From positions 1 through 22,030 of the forward strand of contig JAFVXC010000026.1 in the NCBI GenBank assembly GCA_017501345.1: DNA of 22,030 nucleotides. The letters run 5' to 3'. The notes under the pieces are model-generated. The model did no database searches. It worked only from the letters and a program-made list of their open reading frames with translations, and was not told where the DNA came from. The DNA comes from Clostridia bacterium. Its GTDB lineage: Bacteria; Bacillota_A; Clostridia; Oscillospirales; CAG-272. Below, piece by piece: positions 16,355 through 22,030 of the stretch; position 1 is the stretch's first letter; the number at the start of each line of letters is the position of its first letter. A program made the translations under genes and the position numbers.

Positions 16355-17068
16355 ATGAAATTTTCCCTTTGCATTCCGATGTATAATGAAAACAGTATTA
16401 TCGCGGACACAGCACGGACCCTGTCTTTATATATGGAGGAAAACTTCGACGATTACGAGATCCTCTTTTCAAGTGATGGTTCGACCGACGGATGTGACGA
16501 GACGGTCCGCTCTCTCGGACTCCCGAACGTCCGAGTCGTCGGATATAAGGAGAACCGAGGCAAGGGCTGTGCGGTTCGTACGGCGATGCTGGAAGCATCG
16601 GGAGACGTTATTATGTTTACCGATGCCGATCTTGCGTACGGAACCGACGTGATCCTGCAAATAAAGGAAGCCTTTGACAAGGAGCCCAACGCACAGCTCG
16701 TGATCGGCTCCCGTAACCTCCATAAGGACGGATACGAGGGATATACCTTACTGCGAAAGATTATGTCAAAGCTCTACATCAAGGTTCTTTGTATCGCGGG
16801 CGGATTCAAGCTGTCGGATTCTCAATGCGGCTGTAAGGCGTTTCGCAGAGAGGCGGCACGGACGATCTTCTCGCGCTGCGAGGTGGATGGATTTGCCTTT
16901 GACTTTGAAGCGATCCTCTGGGCGGTAAAGCGGGGATACCGTATTGCCGAAATGCCCGTGAAGGTCGTGAATCACAGAGAATCCAAGGTTCGCGTGATCC
17001 GTGATACGTTTCGGATGCTGCGCGATCTTCGAAAAATGAAAAAGCGTATAAGGAAGGCCGAGCTTTAA
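16355..17068 (+). CDS. GT2-family glycosyltransferase (polyprenyl-phosphate glucosyl/mannosyltransferase-like)
   Basis: This 237-residue enzyme consists of a GT-A fold without a membrane segment. It begins with FSLCIPMYNE, has Asp41 in SSDGSTDG and the metal-binding DAD at 90-92 in MFTDADLAYG, then SDSQCGCKAFRR and a DGFAFDFEAI block. This is the pattern of dolichyl-phosphate beta-glucosyltransferase (ALG5)-like and DPM1-like enzymes, which move a sugar from a nucleotide donor to a lipid phosphate for cell-surface glycan synthesis. The donor and acceptor are not determined. It lacks the C-terminal membrane helices of some relatives. ATG 16355 follows a weak AAAGAAG. It lies 55 bases after the methyltransferase and 39 bases before the MBL gene, with no terminator seen on either side, so operon membership is likely. 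Confidence 0.88.
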   Translation: MKFSLCIPMYNENSIIADTARTLSLYMEENFDDYEILFSSDGSTDGCDETVRSLGLPNVRVVGYKENRGKGCAVRTAMLEASGDVIMFTDADLAYGTDVILQIKEAFDKEPNAQLVIGSRNLHKDGYEGYTLLRKIMSKLYIKVLCIAGGFKLSDSQCGCKAFRREAARTIFSRCEVDGFAFDFEAILWAVKRGYRIAEMPVKVVNHRESKVRVIRDTFRMLRDLRKMKKRIRKAEL

Positions 17069-17107
17069 TCGAACGATGCCAAATGGCAGAAAGGATAGGG
17101 TGAGTCT

Positions 17108-18709
17108 ATGAGGATCGAGTTTATCGGTGCTGCTCAGGAGGTAACGGGCAGCTGTACACTTCTTACGGTGAACGACCGCTTTTACCTGGTCGATTGCGGT
17201 ATGGAGCAGGGGATCGATGTCTTTCAGAACGTCGATCTGCCGATCCCCGCAGGACAGATCGATGCGGTCTTTCTGACACACGCGCACATCGACCACTCGG
17301 GGATGCTTCCGCGGCTCTATAAGGATGGCTTCCGCGGTATCATCTATGCGACCGAGGCAACGGTACGGCTCGCGGATATTATGCTGAAGGACAGTGCGCA
17401 CATCCAGATGAGTGAGGTCGAGTGGAAGAATCGGAAGGCAGAGCGCTCGGGAAACGGAAATCTCACCCCTACCTATACACTTGAGGATGCACTCGGGACG
17501 ATCAAGCTTTTTCGAGGCGTTCCATACGATCAAAGGGTCACGGTTTCTGCGGGCGTCGATATCCGTTTTACCGATATCGGGCATCTGCTCGGCTCGGCAG
17601 CGATCGAGATCTGGCTCCGTGAAGCGGAGGCAGAGAGGAAGATCGTGTTCAGCGGAGACGTTGGGAATACCGATCAGCCGATCATAAAGGATCCGTCTCG
17701 CATCGCGGAGACCGATTACCTTGTGATGGAATCGACCTACGGTAATCGCGATCACGAACGGCATACCGATACGGTCGAGGTGCTGGCAGGGATGATCGAT
17801 GAGACGCTTCGAAGGGGCGGAAACGTTGTGATCCCGTCCTTTGCGATCGGACGCACGCAGGAGCTGCTCTACGCGATCCGAGAGATCAAGCAGAGGGGGC
17901 TCACGAAAAACCGGGATTTTCCCGTATACGTCGACAGCCCTCTTGCGATCGAGGCGACCGAGATCTTTTCAAAATGCGATCCTTCCTGCTTTGACGACGA
18001 GACGAGACGCCTGATCGATGCGGGGATCGACCCGATCAGATTTCCGAATCTCAGACTTTCCGTGACGGTCGAGGATTCGAAAAGGATCAACGAAACTCCT
18101 GAGCCCAAGGTCATTCTTTCCGCCAGCGGTATGTGTGAGGCGGGAAGGATCAGGCATCACTTGAAGCACAATCTGTGGAGACCGCAGAACCTCATACTTT
18201 TCGTCGGATATCAGGCGGAGGGAACGCTCGGCAGAATTCTGACCGAGGGTGCCCCGAGCGTACGCCTTTTCGGCGAGGATATTGCCGTGAAGGCGGAGAT
18301 CCGATCGCTGAAGGGAACGAGCGGTCACGCAGATCGGATGGGGCTGATCGACTGGCTCTCTCGATTTGAACGGAAGCCGAGAACGGTCTTTCTGAATCAC
18401 GGAACCGAGGAGTCGATTGCGGCACTCGCAGGCGAGCTTCGGGAGCGCGGATACGCCGTTGAAACACCGTACAGCGGAACCGAGTACGACCTTGCACGGG
18501 GCATTATGACCGCTTATACCGAAAAGAAGCGCCTTTCGGCGGCAGATGCTGCCAAAAACCGCTCGAGAAAGAATCGTGTTCACAGCGATCTTGTTTCTCA
18601 GGCAGAGGCACTGCTTGCCCTTGCGAGGCGGTGTGAAAGCCGTCCGAACAAGGAGAACGCCAAGTTCGCGGCGCAGATCAGATCTCTCCTTGACAAGTGG
18701 GAAAGGTAA
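17108..18709 (+). CDS. MBL-fold/beta-CASP ribonuclease-like protein (CPSF/YSH1-type)
   Basis: This 533-residue protein is a zinc metallo-beta-lactamase-fold enzyme with a beta-CASP insert, a group that cleaves RNA. The metal motif HAHIDH is at 58-63, followed by His159 in GHLLGS and Asp184 in SGDVGN. The beta-CASP part contains MESTYGNRDH, PSFAIGRTQELL and YVDSPLA, then the LSASGMCEAGRIRHHL segment. The RNA-specificity domain follows with GTSGHADR and the final metal-site VFLNHG. All metal ligands expected for activity are present. It is distinct from RNase J, whose motifs and C-terminal domain differ. A basic helical tail of about 60 residues (after YTEKKRL) may bind RNA; this is inference. 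ATG 17108 has AGGGTGA upstream. It is the last gene of the operon before a bidirectional terminator. Confidence 0.9.
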   Translation: MRIEFIGAAQEVTGSCTLLTVNDRFYLVDCGMEQGIDVFQNVDLPIPAGQIDAVFLTHAHIDHSGMLPRLYKDGFRGIIYATEATVRLADIMLKDSAHIQMSEVEWKNRKAERSGNGNLTPTYTLEDALGTIKLFRGVPYDQRVTVSAGVDIRFTDIGHLLGSAAIEIWLREAEAERKIVFSGDVGNTDQPIIKDPSRIAETDYLVMESTYGNRDHERHTDTVEVLAGMIDETLRRGGNVVIPSFAIGRTQELLYAIREIKQRGLTKNRDFPVYVDSPLAIEATEIFSKCDPSCFDDETRRLIDAGIDPIRFPNLRLSVTVEDSKRINETPEPKVILSASGMCEAGRIRHHLKHNLWRPQNLILFVGYQAEGTLGRILTEGAPSVRLFGEDIAVKAEIRSLKGTSGHADRMGLIDWLSRFERKPRTVFLNHGTEESIAALAGELRERGYAVETPYSGTEYDLARGIMTAYTEKKRLSAADAAKNRSRKNRVHSDLVSQAEALLALARRCESRPNKENAKFAAQIRSLLDKWER

Positions 18710-18746
18710 GGCGTCGCTTTCTTTCGTACGAAACAACCATAGAATA

Positions 18747-18785
18747 AAAATCGGACAGATCCTTTTTGTGAGTCTGTCCGATTTT
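18747..18785. terminator. Bidirectional terminator between the MBL gene and dacF-like gene
   Basis: A 13-bp inverted repeat AAAATCGGACAGA (18747-18759) and TCTGTCCGATTTT (18773-18785) surrounds a 13-base loop, with A residues on the left and T residues on the right. It can stop both convergent units. Confidence 0.9.
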
Positions 18786-18787
18786 GA

Positions 18788-20260
18788 TTATTGCTTTTTC
18801 CGCTTTGACCGCTCAAGCTCGGTCGCCGCAGATGCGTACGGATCACGTGGCATCGCTTGCGGACGCTCCGTCTCGTCGTCTTGCTCGTTCTCGCGGAAGG
18901 GCTCGGGGATATAACTTTTGCTCCGAAGCCTCCGTCTGTATCCAAGCCGCGAAACGCGCACGGTATAGACGAGCAGGAGAATGATGAAGGAGACCGAAAA
19001 GCCCTGAAAGAAACGATTCTTCGGGAGATCCTTCATACGGCTGAGCGAGTAGGTAAACTCATTTCTTGTAACCGAGGATCTCGCAAGGAGAGGGACTCTC
19101 CCGACTTCGATCCCGTTCCACGTGACGATGAGTACCCCAACCTCTTCTCCTTCCTCGATCGGAGCTGTGAGGGAGGGGGCGTTCAATCTGACTGTGTACT
19201 CGAGTCCGCTTTGTCCCTCGGCAGTGCTCTGCGGAATGAAAACCGAGAGATCGTGCTTTGCAATGAGGGGAAGTCCCTCCTCGACCTCCTCGGTGATCGC
19301 GGCGTAGCTTACGGGGATCGTTGCGTATTCTGTTCCCGCCGTTACGACGGACTTTACCGTGTAGCCGCGTGCCGCCCAGGAGAGAAGATGGTTTGCGATC
19401 GAGTATGCATAAAGCTCTCCGCTTTCCGTGTTCTCCTCGCCGCCGAGCACCACGCAGAACCACGAGAGGTCGTTTCGGTATGCCTTTGCCGCAACGCACC
19501 ATCCGCCCTCATCGGTCATACCTGCATTCAGTCCCTCGGCATACGGATTGTGATATGCGGTCGTTACCGCTGAGGCAATCAGATAATTCCGGTTGTAAAA
19601 GGCTCGTGAAGAGCTCTTATTCGTCGCGGAGATCTCGTACTTTACGGTGGAGGCCGCCTCCATATATAGCTCATCTGTGCTTGCGGCAAGAGAGAGAAGG
19701 AGAGTATCGCGTGCCGTCGTTACCATCGAAGCGGAATGAAGCCCCGTTGGATTTTTGTATACCGTTCCGTACATCCCAAGGGATGTGGCCTGATCATTCA
19801 TCTTTGTTACAAAGGTGTCAATGCTTCCCGACGCGAGCACCGCAAGTGCCGTGCAGGCATCGTTGTATCCGCCTGTGATCGCGGCGAAGTAAAGATCGCG
19901 GATGCGGATGCTTTCTCCCTCTACGAGATTCATACGGTTTCCGCTTGCTCCCGCGATCATTTCCTTTGTAACGGTGACGGTCTCATCCATTCGGCTACGG
20001 AGCAGTCCTGACGCGAGAAAACCCGTCATGATCTTTACGGTTGACGCGGGGAAGAGGCTTTTATCAGCATTGCTTTCGAGGAGTACCTCTTTGTGATCGA
20101 GATTATAAAGAATGACCGCCTGTGCGCGCGAATGGTCGGGCGCGTTCGGTGCTTCGGGGATCGCCCCGATCGGGAGGGCAGAGAGCGGGATCATCGAAAA
20201 CAGAAGGGCGAGAAAAAGTGCCGCCCACCGCACACGGAGATTCGATTGGCGACCTTTCAT
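18788..20260 (-). CDS. DacF-like D-alanyl-D-alanine carboxypeptidase homologue, two motifs altered
   Basis: The 490-residue product has the layout of a low-molecular-weight penicillin-binding protein: signal peptide (about 1-33), serine-peptidase S11 domain (about 42-290), beta-rich PBP5-type C-terminal domain (about 305-395) and a membrane segment (about 420-438) followed by a basic and acidic cytoplasmic tail. Such enzymes trim the terminal D-alanine of peptidoglycan stems. The SxxK motif is intact (Ser73-x-x-Lys76 in PASTVKIMT). The SxN position reads Gly131-Tyr132-Asn133 in GGYNDA, and the KTG position reads Asn245-Ala246-Gly247 in GLNAGMTDEGG, so two of the three catalytic motifs are not canonical. 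The protein may therefore have altered or lost activity. ATG 20260 has GAAAGGA upstream. It follows ribF by 50 bases with no clear promoter, so it is probably in that operon. Confidence 0.88.
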   Translation of the reverse strand: MKGRQSNLRVRWAALFLALLFSMIPLSALPIGAIPEAPNAPDHSRAQAVILYNLDHKEVLLESNADKSLFPASTVKIMTGFLASGLLRSRMDETVTVTKEMIAGASGNRMNLVEGESIRIRDLYFAAITGGYNDACTALAVLASGSIDTFVTKMNDQATSLGMYGTVYKNPTGLHSASMVTTARDTLLLSLAASTDELYMEAASTVKYEISATNKSSSRAFYNRNYLIASAVTTAYHNPYAEGLNAGMTDEGGWCVAAKAYRNDLSWFCVVLGGEENTESGELYAYSIANHLLSWAARGYTVKSVVTAGTEYATIPVSYAAITEEVEEGLPLIAKHDLSVFIPQSTAEGQSGLEYTVRLNAPSLTAPIEEGEEVGVLIVTWNGIEVGRVPLLARSSVTRNEFTYSLSRMKDLPKNRFFQGFSVSFIILLLVYTVRVSRLGYRRRLRSKSYIPEPFRENEQDDETERPQAMPRDPYASAATELERSKRKKQ

Positions 20261-20310
20261 AGAGTTCTTCCTTTCTGTGATAATAATACCGCAACGCGTA
20301 CAAGGGATGC

Positions 20311-21258
20311 TTATTTGGTGAGTCTGAAGATACGCCGCGCAGTATTCGCATCGGCTTGGATCGCGGCGCGCAGCTCATCTATACTTGACATTTTTCGTTC
20401 GTCTCTCAGACGAGTAACGAAGCCGATCTCGAGCTCCTTGCCGTACAGATCGCCATCGAAATCGAGAATAAAGGTTTCACAGTTGATGTGGCCCGAATCC
20501 TCGACCGTGGGTCGTTTTCCGACGTTGGAGACACCGTACAGAATACCTCTTCGATGATCCTCGGAAATCCGAACGGTGACCGCATAGATCCCGGGCTTTG
20601 GGATCACGGTAAGCGGAGGGAAATCCTGATTGACCGTGGGAAAGTCGATTGTTCGGCCGAGCGCCTTCCCGTGCAGGACGGGCGCCTTGAAGGAATAGGG
20701 CCTGCCGAGAAGCTCACTTGCCTTTTCTGCATCCCCCTCAAGAAGAAGGGTACGAATGCGAGTCGAGCTGACGGGCAGATCGCCCACGGTGACGGGAGAA
20801 ATCACGCTGACTGCGCCGTCAAACAGTGTGCTCAGCAGCATCGGCGTTCCCGCACCCCTATAACCAAAGGAATAATTGAAGCCGCAGACCGCGTGACGGC
20901 AACGGCAGGCGCCTTGCAGGATGTCTTTAGCAAAGGCGTCGGGGGATATCCCACCGATCGCTTCGAAATCCTCGATAAACGCAAAGCGGATTCCAAGCGT
21001 CTTGAAGAGAAGAAGCTTGTCCTCAAGCGTTGAAAGGTGCGGGGGGGGAGGCGTTTTCAAAAAGTCGGTCGGTGGAGACCGAAAGAGCCATACGCTGGGA
21101 GCTATGCCGAGCTCCCTCGCTTTTCGGACGGCTTCTCCGAGCAGTGTCCGATGACCGATGTGTACGCCGTCAAAATTTCCGAGCGCGAGAACGGTTTCGG
21201 GGACGAGAGACGGAGAAAGCGCGCGAAAGGGCACTGTAGAAAGATCAAGATACGTCAA
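20311..21258 (-). CDS. ribF: Bifunctional riboflavin kinase/FAD synthetase
   Basis: RibF phosphorylates riboflavin to FMN and adenylates FMN to FAD in the cytoplasm. The 315-residue product has an N-terminal nucleotidyltransferase domain with GNFDGVHIGH (27-36), CGFNYSFGYRGAGT (125-138) and SSTRIRTLL (164-172), and a C-terminal kinase domain with GRTIDFPTVN (201-210; PTVN in place of the usual PTAN), KPGIYAV and NCETFILDFDGDLYG. I start it at TTG 21258. AGGCGG lies 6 bases upstream, the protein then has the standard length, and the TTG is 13 bases after the ireB stop. The alternative ATG at 21333 would add 25 residues overlapping ireB in another frame, which do not look like RibF. It is second in the ireB-ribF-dacF unit. 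Confidence 0.93.
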   Translation of the reverse strand: MTYLDLSTVPFRALSPSLVPETVLALGNFDGVHIGHRTLLGEAVRKARELGIAPSVWLFRSPPTDFLKTPPPPHLSTLEDKLLLFKTLGIRFAFIEDFEAIGGISPDAFAKDILQGACRCRHAVCGFNYSFGYRGAGTPMLLSTLFDGAVSVISPVTVGDLPVSSTRIRTLLLEGDAEKASELLGRPYSFKAPVLHGKALGRTIDFPTVNQDFPPLTVIPKPGIYAVTVRISEDHRRGILYGVSNVGKRPTVEDSGHINCETFILDFDGDLYGKELEIGFVTRLRDERKMSSIDELRAAIQADANTARRIFRLTK

Positions 21259-21271
21259 GATGTGCCGCCTT

Positions 21272-21493
21272 TCACGCTTCCTTAAAATAAAGGCGCAGAA
21301 GATCGTCGAGAAGATCTGCGCGGTCGATCTCAACGATCAGAGATCGCGCATTCTGACAATCGGGGATGTACGTCGGATCCTCGGTCAAAAGATAGCCGCT
21401 GATCTGACGGAGCGGATCGTAATTTTGCGAGACAAGAATGTCGCGTATTTGACAGAGAAGCGTATAGCGCTCCTGCGGAGTTGCTTTTTTCAT
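21272..21493 (-). CDS. ireB: IreB-family (UPF0297) regulatory protein, short N-terminus
   Basis: This 73-residue protein matches the IreB family. The conserved core is clear: NYDPLRQISGYLLTEDPTYI (24-43), NAR (48-50) and a C-terminal acidic helix ending DLLRLYF. In Enterococcus the protein is phosphorylated by the PASTA kinase IreK on N-terminal threonines and tunes cephalosporin resistance. Here the N-terminus (MKKATPQERYTLL) is about 10 residues shorter than usual and lacks the typical TxxF-type segment; Thr5 and Thr11 are the only threonines there. ATG 21493 has AGAGGA 6 bases upstream, and no in-frame ATG, GTG or TTG is found in the preceding 45 or so bases. The gene is usually next to alaS or ruvX; here it leads a unit with ribF. 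Family membership is well supported; regulation by a kinase is inferred. Confidence 0.85.
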   Translation of the reverse strand: MKKATPQERYTLLCQIRDILVSQNYDPLRQISGYLLTEDPTYIPDCQNARSLIVEIDRADLLDDLLRLYFKEA

Positions 21494-21569
21494 GGGAGTT
21501 CCTCTTTCCTTACTGAGTTCTATTGTATGGTTGCTTGGGTGAATTGCTACTTAAATATATTATAGATAT

Positions 21570-21598
21570 ATTATAGCGTAGTGCTCGGCATTTTGCAA
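21570..21598 (-). promoter_or_regulatory. Promoter for ireB-ribF-dacF
   Basis: On the minus strand TTGCAA (21593-21598) and TATAAT (21570-21575) are 17 bp apart. The leader to the ireB ATG would be about 70 bases. A second TATAAT-like sequence lies about 12 bases downstream. Confidence 0.7.
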
Positions 21599-21680
21599 GG
21601 GGTTTTAAAATATTTGGCGTGGGGGATATGAATTTTGCGGAAATAAATATAAAAAATTTGATTTTTTGAGAAAAATAGTA

Positions 21681-21709
21681 TTGACAAAGTAATATCGGTG
21701 TGTTATAAT
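21681..21709 (+). promoter_or_regulatory. rRNA-type promoter P1
   Basis: A perfect-consensus sigma-A promoter: TTGACA (21681-21686), 17 bp, TATAAT (21704-21709). The 50-80 bases upstream are rich in A and T tracts, as in UP elements that bind the polymerase alpha subunit. A CCACCT/AGGTGG hairpin (21716-21732) would lie at the start of its transcript. No protein gene is supported in 21494-22030. Confidence 0.85.
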
Positions 21710-21836
21710 GTAAATCCACCTCAAAAAGGTGGCAAAAAACCGCAGGTCTTGGACAAGAAAATAGGGAAGTAAAGTTGGAACGGAAATCCTTGAAGAAAAA
21801 AACTTCAAAAAAACCAAAAAACTTTTCAAAAACCTA

Positions 21837-21865
21837 TTGACAAGCCTGAAGCGATGTGGTATAAT
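21837..21865 (+). promoter_or_regulatory. rRNA-type promoter P2
   Basis: A second perfect-consensus promoter: TTGACA (21837-21842), 17 bp, TATAAT (21860-21865), preceded by A tracts (21796-21835). The likely start is a G at 21871-21872, as is usual for rRNA promoters of Bacillus type that respond to GTP level. Confidence 0.88.
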
Positions 21866-21870
21866 AACAA

Positions 21871-22030
21871 GGTCGGCGCGAAAAGCGGACGACGAACGGT
21901 CATTGAAAATTGAACAATAAGAGATAAAGTACAAAGCAACGACTTGCGGATCTACGGATCTGCGAATCAAAGATATGTGCGAAAGAATCTCGAACAATTC
22001 TAAAGAGAATTACTACTCAAACAAAGTAAA
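21871..22030 (+). ncRNA. Leader of an rRNA operon (16S gene expected beyond the right edge)
   Basis: GGTCATTGAAAATTGAACAA (21899-21918) resembles the boxA antitermination element in rRNA leaders of Firmicutes (TTTGAAAA core). A small perfect hairpin, AATTCT/AGAATT (21996-22011), follows. The 16S 5' signature with GTTTGATCCTGGCTCAG is not present, so the mature gene starts after 22030. The assignment rests on the paired strong promoters plus boxA. Confidence 0.75.

Noticed and set aside
16766..17764. 332-codon open frame on the minus strand
   Set aside because: It is fully antisense to the glycosyltransferase and MBL genes, shows no family motifs and no ribosome binding site; it is a by-product of their codon bias.
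21953..21972. Repeated GGATCT/GCG words near the right edge, considered as a repeat array
   Set aside because: Only two short imperfect copies; more likely part of the rRNA leader or processing stem. No CRISPR-like repeat-spacer pattern occurs in the window.
21605..21997. 130-codon open frame on the minus strand
   Set aside because: It lies in the AT-rich rRNA promoter and leader region, has low-complexity Phe/Leu/Ser content and no ribosome binding site.
1..22030. tRNA genes, insertion sequences and CRISPR arrays
   Set aside because: None was recognised on either strand by eye; a covariance-model scan would be decisive for small RNAs.

Overview
The window reads as ordinary chromosome from an endospore-forming, low-G+C-type Gram-positive lineage, most likely an uncultured gut-type member of class Clostridia. 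The markers are spoIVA (spore coat assembly ATPase), AddAB instead of RecBCD, an IreB-family protein, an RlmA-type rRNA methyltransferase, strong GGAGG-type ribosome binding sites, and consensus sigma-A promoters. Coding DNA is fairly GC-rich and intergenic promoters are AT-rich. This is inference from gene content; no rRNA gene lies inside the window.

Layout, left to right. The left edge cuts a tyrosine recombinase (minus strand). Divergent from it is a two-gene unit with a small lipoprotein and a TetR-type regulator, closed by a strong hairpin terminator. Next come spoIVA with its own terminator, and a monocistronic DUF1643 gene. A bidirectional terminator separates DUF1643 from the convergent addB-addA operon (minus strand, 11270 to 4338), which encodes the double-strand-break helicase-nuclease. 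Divergent from addB is an HtrA/DegP-like membrane serine protease gene, followed by a terminator. A consensus promoter then drives a probable five-gene plus-strand operon: OmpR-type response regulator, sensor histidine kinase, RlmA-like methyltransferase, GT2 glycosyltransferase and MBL/beta-CASP ribonuclease-like protein. It ends at a second bidirectional terminator. Convergent to it is a minus-strand operon ireB-ribF-dacF: cell-wall-stress regulator, FAD synthesis, and a DacF-like penicillin-binding-family protein.

The last 430 bases hold no convincing protein gene. They contain two perfect-consensus promoters (TTGACA, 17 bp, TATAAT) and a leader with a boxA-like antitermination element, the usual arrangement just upstream of a 16S rRNA gene. 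The gene itself would begin just beyond the right edge.

I do not see an obviously new multi-gene system. The most noteworthy points are a DacF-like protein that keeps SxxK but has lost the canonical SxN and KTG motifs, an IreB homologue without the usual N-terminal phosphorylated segment and placed with ribF, and three promoters with inverted repeats placed like operators (lipoprotein-tetR, DUF1643 and the two-component system).
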